8,934 bases of DNA from Bacillota bacterium (GTDB lineage: Bacteria > Bacillota_I > Bacilli_A > Acholeplasmatales > Acholeplasmataceae): contig JAQCDH010000029.1 in assembly GCA_027620815.1 (NCBI GenBank), positions 1 through 8,934 on the forward strand, in the 5' to 3' direction. Shown piece after piece: positions 1 through 7,535 of the stretch. The position numbers and the translations under genes are program-made. Under the pieces are notes generated by a model, which searched no databases, had not been told where the DNA came from, and saw only the letters and a program-made list of their open reading frames with translations. Positions within the stretch are counted from its first letter, which is position 1; the number at the start of each line of letters is the position of its first letter.

Positions 1-1471
1 AAGTGCAGCTGTACCTGCAGCACGTGTCTCTGAATTCCTAAATGACCCACGTGTCAAAACATCTCCAGCTGCTACAACTTGGAGATTACAAATGAACATG
101 TTTGGTACTGTAGAAAACCGTGATGCATACATTGCTAAATACCCAGGAGTTGGATTAAATCCAGATTTCGTTCCAGAACCAATCTTAGCGTACAAAGCAT
201 TTAGACAAGCACTATACTATGGTTTTGACCGTTATACTGCTGCAATCGAAGTTGTAAAAACATACTTACCAGCACATACACTCTTTGCATCTACATACTT
301 CCTTGATGGTTCATCAGGACTAAGTGTTCGTACAGGTGAAGCAGGTGCTGCTGTTGTTACAAACTTTGGTGGTGACTCAAATGGTTACTTCCCAGATGCT
401 GCATTAGACCTATACAAAGAAGCAGTTGCAGAAGCAATCGCAGATGGTTTCTATACTGCAGGTACTGCATCAGCATATACAGTTATTGAACTAGGATTAA
501 CATATGCTTCAAGTGGTAACACAGCTGCTCAAGCAATGATTGCTGAACTTGAAAAACAATATGAAGCGCTACTTGTTGACGATGAAAACTTTGTTAGAGT
601 TGATATTATTGTTGCTGACGTTGCATTCCCAGGAAACTACTATGACTATATGTTAGTTGCAAATACTGACTTAGGTATTGGTGGTATCTCAGGATCACTT
701 CTTGATGCACCAGGATTCTTAGATGTATTCTCAGATGACAACCGTTCAGGATTTACTCTTAACTGGGGTAAAGACACAACGACTGCAAACATTCCAGTAT
801 CTTATGTAAACTTAGATGGTGAAACTGTCTATGAAACATGGGGATATAATGCACTTGTTATGGCATTAGTTGGTAAAATTTATGTTCGTGATGGTGTTGA
901 ACAAGAATCATGGACAGATCCACTAGCACTTGTAAAAGCAAGCTTAGATATGGCTGGACAAGTATATGAATCATCAGCAGATGGTACTGCACTTGCAGAA
1001 ATATTTGAAGATGCTACTTTAGCAGAATTAGCTGAAGAAATTGGAGCTGACTCAGTTGTTGCGTATACAGTTGTTGCTGAATCAGGTAGAAACTACCTAT
1101 TCATTATCGAAGAAACATTCGGTGAATATACTCTATACTCACAACAATCACTCATTACAGATGCATCTGCAGCAGTTGTTGCGTATCTACAATCATTAGG
1201 ATACACAGCTGTTACTGCAACTGCAACATTATTAGATGACACAACGATTGATGCGAATGAATACATTCAAGAATTGTATGACTCTGAAACTGTTGATGTT
1301 GTCATTGATACAGTTGCTCAGTTATTAGCTGAAGAAGAAGTAACAGATGCGAATGCAGTTGTATATGCTGTCACATGGCAGTTAAACTCAGGATCTACTA
1401 CTTATAATGGTTCTGACGCATTTATCTTACTAAACATCAACGGTTACTTTGTAGTTGTAACTTGGTTATAG
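1..1471 (+). CDS. oppA: Oligopeptide-binding protein OppA (SBP_bac_5 family), 5' end cut by window edge
   Basis: Extracellular solute-binding protein of a peptide ABC importer. The frame is open from base 2, 30 codons upstream of the first ATG at 92, so that ATG is internal; the true start, signal peptide and lipobox lie outside the window. At least 489 residues are present. Counting from the Met at 92, family hallmarks are FRQALYYGFDR (37-47, the conserved 'vRqAlsyaiDR' block), DLYKEAVAEA (106-115, the lobe-spanning 'yKeal' helix), a Tyr-Asp block NYYDYMLVANTD (182-193) and the segment around LDAPGFLDVFSDDNRSG (204-220). The last ~160 residues look like an extra acidic C-terminal part with two similar segments. 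Codon use is richer in TTC, AAC, TAC and GAC than in the downstream genes, as expected of an abundant protein. It ends at a hairpin terminator just before oppB. Peptide specificity is inferred from the neighbouring oppBCDF genes. The family call is firm; the name oppA is likely. Confidence 0.85.
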   Translation, partial: SAAVPAARVSEFLNDPRVKTSPAATTWRLQMNMFGTVENRDAYIAKYPGVGLNPDFVPEPILAYKAFRQALYYGFDRYTAAIEVVKTYLPAHTLFASTYFLDGSSGLSVRTGEAGAAVVTNFGGDSNGYFPDAALDLYKEAVAEAIADGFYTAGTASAYTVIELGLTYASSGNTAAQAMIAELEKQYEALLVDDENFVRVDIIVADVAFPGNYYDYMLVANTDLGIGGISGSLLDAPGFLDVFSDDNRSGFTLNWGKDTTTANIPVSYVNLDGETVYETWGYNALVMALVGKIYVRDGVEQESWTDPLALVKASLDMAGQVYESSADGTALAEIFEDATLAELAEEIGADSVVAYTVVAESGRNYLFIIEETFGEYTLYSQQSLITDASAAVVAYLQSLGYTAVTATATLLDDTTIDANEYIQELYDSETVDVVIDTVAQLLAEEEVTDANAVVYAVTWQLNSGSTTYNGSDAFILLNINGYFVVVTWL

Positions 1472-1492
1472 TAGATAATTAAAGATAAATTT

Positions 1493-1528
1493 AAAAAAAG
1501 ACCTATATTCTTTATAGGTCTTTTTTTT
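1493..1528 (+). terminator. Rho-independent terminator after oppA
   Basis: The 8-base stem GACCTATA (1500-1507) pairs with TATAGGTC (1513-1520) around a 5-base loop TTCTT. The stem is extended by A7 (1493-1499) facing the first seven bases of T8 (1521-1528). It lies 21 bases after the oppA stop. Because both flanks are A/T runs it could also work on the minus strand, but no minus-strand gene ends here. It should limit read-through into oppB. Confidence 0.85.
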
Positions 1529-1603
1529 ATTTATTTCTTTTACTGATAAATATGTTTTTTTGTCTTTGTAATAATGTTTTAAGTAGCATTGAATAGTCCT
1601 TTA

Positions 1604-1612
1604 TGATATAAT
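1604..1612 (+). promoter_or_regulatory. Extended -10 promoter for the oppBCDF operon
   Basis: TGATATAAT contains a perfect -10 hexamer TATAAT (1607-1612) preceded by TG at the extended -10 position. No good -35 sits 16-18 bases upstream: the 17-base position reads TAGCAT, and TTGAAT at 1589-1594 is only 12 bases away. Initiation probably falls near 1618-1620, giving a short leader of about 20 bases before the oppB ATG. The AT-rich stretch from 1541 could act as an UP-like element, which is inference. Confidence 0.65.
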
Positions 1613-1626
1613 AAATAAAAACAATT

Positions 1627-1633
1627 AAGGTGA
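1627..1633 (+). promoter_or_regulatory. Ribosome binding site of oppB
   Basis: AAGGTGA lies 7 bases before the ATG at 1641. It is a strong Shine-Dalgarno match at ideal spacing and fixes the oppB start. Confidence 0.85.
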
Positions 1634-1640
1634 TTATTTA

Positions 1641-2735
1641 ATGACAAATTATATACTGCAAAGGGTAGTTTGGATAGTTGTGATTTTATTTACCACACTG
1701 ACCATTACGTTCGTACTACTCAAACTCGCACCAGAATTTCCACCAACTAAAAATGATGAAAGAGACACGTGGTTAACGCGTCAATATAAAGACGGTTATT
1801 ATACACTTGAAATATATTCAAGAAGTAATCCGGAAGATATGTTGCGTGTCGAAGAAATACGTCTAGAAGATGGTGTCAATGCCACTGTTTTTATTGTAAA
1901 CCCAGTTAATGATTCTACGATCTTTAAAGTGTTCCGTCGAGTGCCAATTTTTGAACAATATTTAACTTGGCTCGAAAACGTAGTAACTGAATGGAATTGG
2001 GGAACCTCAACTAAAGTACGTGTCAATGCTGAAGCTTTTTCACTCATTTCATCTCGTTTCCCTTTAACACTAAGACTTAATCTATTGACGTTGTTATTTT
2101 ATATACCTTTTGGATTTTTATTTGGTATTATAGCAGCACTAAAAAAAGATACTTGGGTAGATAATGCCATGCAAATTTTAATCATACTTTTCATTTCGTT
2201 GCCTGCGCTCGTCTTTGTGCTATTGCTACAAATTGTCTTTGGTTACCAACTTGAATGGTTACCTCCTTTATTTCCAATTATCGAACTTGAATCTGCAGCT
2301 AAAGTTGCATCAGGATACATTATTCCTGTCATCGCAGCTGGTTTGCCAGCAATTGCAGGACTTACACGTTTATTAAGAGCAGAGTTATCTGAGGTATTAA
2401 CCTCTGAATTTTTACAACTTGCTAAAACAAAAGGGTTATCTTACCCGCAAGCAGTTGTAAGACACGCAATTAGAAATTCAATGGTGCCAATGATTCCAAT
2501 TATTATTGGATCTTTTGCAGGTCTTTTGAGTGGGTCATTTATTTTAGAGCAAGTTTATTCAATCCCAGGTGTAGGCCGTGTCACCCTTCAAGCATTAGCT
2601 GCTGGAAACTATGATTATAACGTACTTATGGTTTCATCTGCTTTTTATGGTGTTATCGGTTTAGTAGCTGTTTTAATTGTGGACTTGTCTTATGGAATTA
2701 TTGACCCTAGAATTAGAATGGGAGCGAAAAAATAA
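1641..2735 (+). CDS. oppB: Oligopeptide ABC transporter permease OppB, with extracellular insertion
   Basis: Membrane permease subunit that forms half of the peptide channel with OppC. It has 364 residues; family members are usually about 305-320. The first membrane helix is at 10-28 and further helices lie near 143-166, 177-199, 224-242, 286-305 and 328-350. The EAA loop that docks onto the ATPase spans about 245-285 and reads LLRAELSEVLTSEF followed by LAKTKGL and VVRHAIRNSMVP. The C-terminal SIPGVGRVTLQALAAGNYDY block and the ending DPRIRM are typical of OppB/DppB. The extra length lies mostly in residues about 32-105, directly after helix 1, and should face outside. The start at 1641 is set by a strong ribosome binding site. 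The stop TAA shares its last A with the ATG of oppC, so the two are translationally coupled. Assignment to the OppB/DppB family is secure; peptide rather than another substrate is inferred from the full operon. Confidence 0.93.
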   Translation: MTNYILQRVVWIVVILFTTLTITFVLLKLAPEFPPTKNDERDTWLTRQYKDGYYTLEIYSRSNPEDMLRVEEIRLEDGVNATVFIVNPVNDSTIFKVFRRVPIFEQYLTWLENVVTEWNWGTSTKVRVNAEAFSLISSRFPLTLRLNLLTLLFYIPFGFLFGIIAALKKDTWVDNAMQILIILFISLPALVFVLLLQIVFGYQLEWLPPLFPIIELESAAKVASGYIIPVIAAGLPAIAGLTRLLRAELSEVLTSEFLQLAKTKGLSYPQAVVRHAIRNSMVPMIPIIIGSFAGLLSGSFILEQVYSIPGVGRVTLQALAAGNYDYNVLMVSSAFYGVIGLVAVLIVDLSYGIIDPRIRMGAKK

Positions 2736-4642
2736 TGGCTAAACAATACGATAAATCTTTGTTTGCACTCGTTCAAGAAAACGACCGCTTAAAAGATAAA
2801 CCTTTACAAACAAAACAACTCACTTATTTTCAAGACGCAATGTTAAGATTTACTAAAAATAAATACAATGTGATTGCATCCATCATTTTATTGGTGATGA
2901 TTTTACTGTCTATTTTTGTGCCAATTTTAACACCAGCGCGTTATTATGAAACAACTAATTCTGAATTATCTACTTTGCCACCAAGAGTTCCAATTTTAGA
3001 ATTAGTAGGTATTTTAGATGGTTCAAAGTTATATGAAAATCAACCAATCGATCCTGATACAATTGATCCTGAAACTGGACTGGGATATCCAACACTTGGA
3101 TTTGAAGCTCAGTTCATTGATTTTTCTACCCTAGAAAATAGTGTTGTCGTAGGGAATGACAAGAATCCACTCTTTATTGGTGGGGTTGTTGAATTATTCG
3201 TGAATATAGATAGAACTTCAGCTGCAGTAATCTCACCAGATTTAACGACATTTTTCACAGGTGATCAAATTGTTGTTGATTTAGATGCAATGCCAGAAAA
3301 TGGACAATTAGAAATTTATTTCTCAAGAGTTAACTTAACATCATCTGTTGATGGATGGAGTGATGAAAATTTAACATTACTAGGCTCGATTAATACAAGT
3401 GGTGAAACGACACTTAGTGAGTTTAATTTAACAAATGGCGCGTCTGGATTTTTAATTTTACGATACGTTTTAGAAGCACCTAGCACAGATGGTAGAGATA
3501 AAATTGTATTTAATTCTTTATCAGTTCTAAGTGCCTCGACAAATGAAATATCAAAAGAATATACAGGCTATAACTTATCAGCATTTACATTCTTTGTGCT
3601 TGATCCAAATACTGAAAATGGTCGATTTTTAAGAAATGGTGCAGAAATGATCATTGCATCATTTAGATATGATGAATATGAAGCATTATTTTCAGATAAA
3701 CCACGTACAATTGGTGCAAATGAGTATAACCAAATTCTCCCTGATAATCCTGGAATGGCTGAATCAATTACTACTGATCCTAACAATCCTAATGCTTGGA
3801 CTTTTGATGAAGGATATCCTATTGCTGAGGTTACAGGAATAGATAGAATCGTCATTGCTGGTAGAGAATATATTAATTACAAAGTTGAACTTAACGGAAG
3901 ATATTCATTAGGATTTGATGAAACACCTTACTTTTTATTTGGAACAGATGTTTTTGGTAAAGACTTATTCGTCTTAATTTGGCTTGGGCTTCGTACGTCA
4001 CTCTTGTTAGGGTTTTTAGCAACACTCTTTAATATTGTCATCGGTATTATTTGGGGTGCAACCTCTGCATATTACGGTGGTCAAGTGGATATGCTCATGG
4101 AAAGATTCACCGATATTTGGGGAAGTTTTCCTTCTATTACCATGATTGGTATTATTACAGTCTTAATTGGACCAGGATTTTTAGCTTTATTTATATTTGT
4201 CGTTTATGATGGATGGATTGGTGCTGCAAAAGTTACGCGTTTCCAATTTTACAGGTATAAAGGTTCTGAGTATGTACTTGCAGCTAGAACACTAGGATCT
4301 TCAGATGGTCGAATCATTTTCAAACACATTTTACCTAATGCCTTGGGAACAATTGTCACGCGCGTAATTTTAAGTATTCCTTCTGTTATCTTTTTAGAAG
4401 TAAACTTATCATTCTTAGGATTTGGAATTGGTAATGGTCAAACTCTTTCTATTGGTCCAATTGAACTTACAGGAACATCAATAGGGGTTATCTTGAACGA
4501 TGGTCAACAACAAATTTTTGCCGGTAATTTATGGCTTGTTATTTTCCCTGCAATGATTGTTGCAATCTTAATGATCACATTTAATATGTTTGGAAATGCT
4601 CTTCGTGATGCATTGAATCCACAATTAAGAGGTAGCGAATAA
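2735..4642 (+). CDS. oppC: Oligopeptide ABC transporter permease OppC, about twice normal length, with large extracellular domain
   Basis: Second channel-forming permease subunit, pairing with OppB. It has 635 residues, whereas OppC/DppC proteins are usually about 280-350. A cytoplasmic N-terminus (1-45) resembles the OppC_N region, followed by membrane helix 1 (46-65). The normal OppC body restarts at about 400 with the family motif FGTDVFGKDLF (402-412), then helices near 421-443, 465-490, 545-560 and 598-618. The EAA loop is at about 497-540, with SEYVLAARTLGSSDGRIIFKH and LPNALGT visible, and the C-terminus has LRDALNPQLR. Residues about 67-397 form an insertion that should lie outside the cell. 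Its stretch 125-268 is rich in alternating beta-strand pattern and ends in RDKIVFNSLSVL, which looks like a jelly-roll, carbohydrate-binding-module type fold; that is a guess by eye. GGGAG at 2720-2724 is the ribosome binding site. The gene overlaps oppB and oppD by one base each. Confidence 0.92.
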   Translation: MAKQYDKSLFALVQENDRLKDKPLQTKQLTYFQDAMLRFTKNKYNVIASIILLVMILLSIFVPILTPARYYETTNSELSTLPPRVPILELVGILDGSKLYENQPIDPDTIDPETGLGYPTLGFEAQFIDFSTLENSVVVGNDKNPLFIGGVVELFVNIDRTSAAVISPDLTTFFTGDQIVVDLDAMPENGQLEIYFSRVNLTSSVDGWSDENLTLLGSINTSGETTLSEFNLTNGASGFLILRYVLEAPSTDGRDKIVFNSLSVLSASTNEISKEYTGYNLSAFTFFVLDPNTENGRFLRNGAEMIIASFRYDEYEALFSDKPRTIGANEYNQILPDNPGMAESITTDPNNPNAWTFDEGYPIAEVTGIDRIVIAGREYINYKVELNGRYSLGFDETPYFLFGTDVFGKDLFVLIWLGLRTSLLLGFLATLFNIVIGIIWGATSAYYGGQVDMLMERFTDIWGSFPSITMIGIITVLIGPGFLALFIFVVYDGWIGAAKVTRFQFYRYKGSEYVLAARTLGSSDGRIIFKHILPNALGTIVTRVILSIPSVIFLEVNLSFLGFGIGNGQTLSIGPIELTGTSIGVILNDGQQQIFAGNLWLVIFPAMIVAILMITFNMFGNALRDALNPQLRGSE

Positions 4643-6171
4643 TGAAAAAAGAAAAAGTATTAGAAGTTAATAATTTAAAAATTTCTTTTCGTACGCCTAA
4701 TGGATTAGTACGTGCTGTAAGAGATATTTCTTTTGATTTATACAAAGGAGAGACACTTGCAATCGTTGGAGAATCAGGATCAGGTAAATCAGTTACCAAC
4801 CGTGCAATCATGGGAATTTTAGCTGGGAATGGGATTATTGATGATGGATCAATTATGTATCGTGATCAAGATCTTGCAAAATTATCTGAAGCAAATTTTC
4901 ACGCGATACGTGGGAACAAATTAGGGATGATTTTTCAAGATCCACTTTCAAGTTTAAATCCAACGATGAAAATAGGAAAACAAATCACTGAGGCCATGCT
5001 TGTCAATGGAAATCGTATTAAAAACAAGATGATGGATATGTATCATACTGAGTATTATGAGTATGTAAACAAAAAGAAAGAATTAGAACTTGCACGTAAA
5101 AATACAAAAACGAAAATTTTTGAAGTTCAACTGAACAATGAGTTATCAAAATCAGATAAGAAGTCAAAGATTTCTGAATTAAAACAGGAATTAAAATTAC
5201 AACTCAGTGCAATCAAAGTTGAAATTCCGCCATACAAAAAGAAATTTTTAGAGAAAAAAGCGGAAGCAGTAGAAGCTTTAAAAGTTGAAACAATTAAAAT
5301 TAGAGAAGACGAAGCGAAAAAATTAAAAGAACTTAAAAATCGTTTCGCGGATGCTAAAAAAGAATTATCAAAATTTACTAAAGGTGCATCAGAATATGAT
5401 GCTCATTTAGCAATCGTAAAAGGTATAAGAAAAGAAATATTAAACAATAAAGAAAACTTTAAACGTCAATTGCATGTAACAAAGAAAGAAGCATACGAAT
5501 GTGCGATTGAAATTATGAATGAAGTTGGAATTTCAGAACCTGAAAAACGTTTTAATCAATATCCTTTCCAATTTTCAGGTGGGATGAGACAACGTGTTGT
5601 AATCGCGATTGCGCTCATGGCAAACCCAGAAGTACTCATTTGTGATGAACCAACAACTGCACTTGATGTTACCATACAAGGGCAAATTTTAAATTTGATT
5701 AAAAACCTTAAAAAGCAACGTGATTTATCCGTTATATTCATCACCCACGATCTAGGCGTTGTTGCAAATGTTGCTGATCGAGTTGCAGTCATGTATGCTG
5801 GAAAAATTGTTGAATATGGAACATCTGAAGATGTTTTCTATAATCCAAAGCATCCATATACATGGGCACTTTTATCAAGTGTGCCAGATTTAGATACAAA
5901 AGAAAAACTATTATCGATACCTGGAACACCTCCAGATATGCTTTATCCACCCGTTGGGGATGCATTTGCTGACCGTAATCAATTTGCACTCAAAATAGAT
6001 TTTGAAGAACAACCACCATTTTTTAAAGTATCTGATACTCATTTTGCTGCTTCTTGGTTGTTGCATGAAGACGCCCCAAAAGTAGAAATGCCAAATATTG
6101 TTAAGCTACGTATTGAGAAGTATAAAGCTCAAGAAAAAGCATTTCAACAAAGTAAAGGAGCACAAGCATAA
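4642..6171 (+). CDS. oppD: Oligopeptide ABC transporter ATPase OppD, with helical insertion and no C-terminal cysteines
   Basis: Cytoplasmic ATPase that drives peptide import with OppF. It has 509 residues against about 320-360 for classical OppD. Visible motifs are Walker A GESGSGKS (43-50), Q-loop FQDPLSSLNP (98-107, Q99), signature FSGGMRQR (311-318), Walker B VLICDEP (331-337, with D335 and E336) and H-loop THD (H369). All catalytic residues are intact. A Lys/Glu-rich, probably coiled-coil insertion occupies about 125-281, after the Q-loop and before the signature, inside the helical subdomain. The C-terminal OppD domain starts with NPKHPYTWALLSSVP (401-415). Its usual four-Cys iron-sulfur site is replaced by D440, N446, D453 and S471 at the normal spacing. 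This Cys-less variant resembles OppD of some lactic acid bacteria, from memory. The AAGAGGT upstream (4627-4633) serves as ribosome binding site. The start overlaps the oppC stop by one base. The family call is secure. Confidence 0.95.
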   Translation: MKKEKVLEVNNLKISFRTPNGLVRAVRDISFDLYKGETLAIVGESGSGKSVTNRAIMGILAGNGIIDDGSIMYRDQDLAKLSEANFHAIRGNKLGMIFQDPLSSLNPTMKIGKQITEAMLVNGNRIKNKMMDMYHTEYYEYVNKKKELELARKNTKTKIFEVQLNNELSKSDKKSKISELKQELKLQLSAIKVEIPPYKKKFLEKKAEAVEALKVETIKIREDEAKKLKELKNRFADAKKELSKFTKGASEYDAHLAIVKGIRKEILNNKENFKRQLHVTKKEAYECAIEIMNEVGISEPEKRFNQYPFQFSGGMRQRVVIAIALMANPEVLICDEPTTALDVTIQGQILNLIKNLKKQRDLSVIFITHDLGVVANVADRVAVMYAGKIVEYGTSEDVFYNPKHPYTWALLSSVPDLDTKEKLLSIPGTPPDMLYPPVGDAFADRNQFALKIDFEEQPPFFKVSDTHFAASWLLHEDAPKVEMPNIVKLRIEKYKAQEKAFQQSKGAQA

Positions 6172-7535
6172 TGGCAGATAACAGAGAAACAATTTTACGC
6201 GTTGAAGGCTTAAAACAATATTTTAAATCAGGGTTTGGAAAAAATAAAATCGTTGTAAAAGCTGTAGATGACGTATCGTTTGAAATCAAACGAGGAGAAG
6301 TTTTTTCACTTGTAGGTGAGTCAGGTTGTGGTAAAACAACAACCGGTAGAACAATTATTAAATTGTATAAATCAAGTGGTGGAGAAGTTTTTTTCCATAA
6401 TACACGTGTTTTAAGTGATATTAAAGCAGCTAAACAAAAATACAAAGAGACAATCGCTTCGTTAAAACAAGAACTAGAATTAGGTAATCTAAATCAAGAA
6501 GATTTTAATGTTAAAAAAGTTGAAGCTCAAAAAATTCTTAAAGAAGCAAAAAGAGATTCATATTTTGAAAAGATCATCGATGAAAATGGTAAAAGAGCCA
6601 TCAAAGAAATAGAAACTTTTGATGAATATGAAACGCCAATAGATAAGTATTCAAAACGTCTTTCTGATGCACAAACATTAATTTCCACACTTACAGAAAA
6701 ACTAAATACTTTAGATGCTAAAGATGATAAAGAAACATATAATCAGACAAAAAAAGAACTTTCTGAAGCAAAAAAAGAATTATCATTAAGCAAATTAAGA
6801 CAAAAACAAGATATTAGTAACTTAAAATATCGATTGATTCATAAAAATAAATTATTAATGCGTAGAATGCAGATGATTTTTCAAGATCCAATCGCATCAC
6901 TTAATCCACGTATGACCGTAAAAGAAATTATTGCTGAGGGATTACGTATCAATGGTTTTAAAAACGAAGAAGTCATCGAACAACGTGTCGTAGAGGCTTT
7001 AGAAACAGTTGGACTTGTTGCTGAGCATGCGAGTCGTTATCCACACGAATTTAGTGGTGGTCAGCGCCAACGTATTGGGATTGCACGTTCACTCGTTGTT
7101 GAACCATCATTTATTATTGCTGATGAACCAATATCAGCATTAGATGTTTCAATCCGTGCACATATCATTAACTTGCTCAATGAACTAAGAGAAGAAAAAG
7201 GAATCACAATTTTATTTATTGCTCACGATTTATCAGTCGTTAAATACTTTTCAGATCGCTTAGCAGTTATGTATTTTGGAAAAATTGTTGAAATTGGTGA
7301 TAAAGAAAAAATCTTTAGTCATCCAATGCATCCTTATACATTATCACTTCTAGATTCTATCCCTTTACCAGATCCATTATATGAGCAAAGAAGACAAGCT
7401 TCTAAACGCTATAATCCTATGACTGCGCACGACTACTCTCAAGAATTACCAATACTTAGAGAAATTGAACCAGATCATTTAGTCTTATGTAATACCGAAG
7501 AATACAATAAATATATGAAACTTTTAGGGAAATGA
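6171..7535 (+). CDS. oppF: Oligopeptide ABC transporter ATPase OppF, with helical insertion before the Q-loop
   Basis: Second cytoplasmic ATPase, expected to dimerise with OppD beneath OppB and OppC. It has 454 residues; classical OppF has about 305-335. Motifs are Walker A GESGCGKT (49-56), Q-loop MIFQDPIASLNPRM (235-248, Q238), signature FSGGQRQR (294-301), Walker B FIIADEP (314-320, with D318 and E319) and H-loop AHD (H352). SLNPRMTV and GGQRQRIGIARSL are typical of OppF rather than OppD. A charged helical insertion lies at about 79-222, between Walker A and the Q-loop, a different place from that in OppD. After HPMHPYTLSLLDSIP (384-398) the C-terminus is short, holds only one Cys (C440), and lacks the four-Cys pattern seen in many homologues. 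AAAGGAG (6154-6160) is a strong ribosome binding site 10 bases ahead of the ATG. The start overlaps the oppD stop by one base, and the stop TGA overlaps the next ATG. The call is secure. Confidence 0.95.
   Translation: MADNRETILRVEGLKQYFKSGFGKNKIVVKAVDDVSFEIKRGEVFSLVGESGCGKTTTGRTIIKLYKSSGGEVFFHNTRVLSDIKAAKQKYKETIASLKQELELGNLNQEDFNVKKVEAQKILKEAKRDSYFEKIIDENGKRAIKEIETFDEYETPIDKYSKRLSDAQTLISTLTEKLNTLDAKDDKETYNQTKKELSEAKKELSLSKLRQKQDISNLKYRLIHKNKLLMRRMQMIFQDPIASLNPRMTVKEIIAEGLRINGFKNEEVIEQRVVEALETVGLVAEHASRYPHEFSGGQRQRIGIARSLVVEPSFIIADEPISALDVSIRAHIINLLNELREEKGITILFIAHDLSVVKYFSDRLAVMYFGKIVEIGDKEKIFSHPMHPYTLSLLDSIPLPDPLYEQRRQASKRYNPMTAHDYSQELPILREIEPDHLVLCNTEEYNKYMKLLGK

Noticed and set aside
92..94. 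ATG at 92 as the start of oppA
   Set aside because: The frame is open for 30 codons upstream to the window edge, the upstream residues fit the protein, and there is no signal peptide or ribosome binding site at 92.
1589..1594. TTGAAT as a -35 box for the oppB promoter
   Set aside because: It lies only 12 bases from the TATAAT at 1607, too close for a sigma-70 type promoter; the TG extension explains the promoter better.
3568..3855. Minus-strand open frame of 95 codons inside oppC
   Set aside because: It lies wholly within a well-supported gene, has no recognisable domain, and is explained as a shadow of oppC coding sequence.
6101..6445. Minus-strand open frame of 114 codons across the oppD-oppF junction
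   Set aside because: It is antisense to the oppD end and the OppF Walker A region, with no ribosome binding site or family resemblance.
5014..6836. Repeat of OppD helical arm within OppF by duplication
   Set aside because: Both arms are Lys/Glu-rich, but no shared stretch beyond composition was seen and their insertion points differ.
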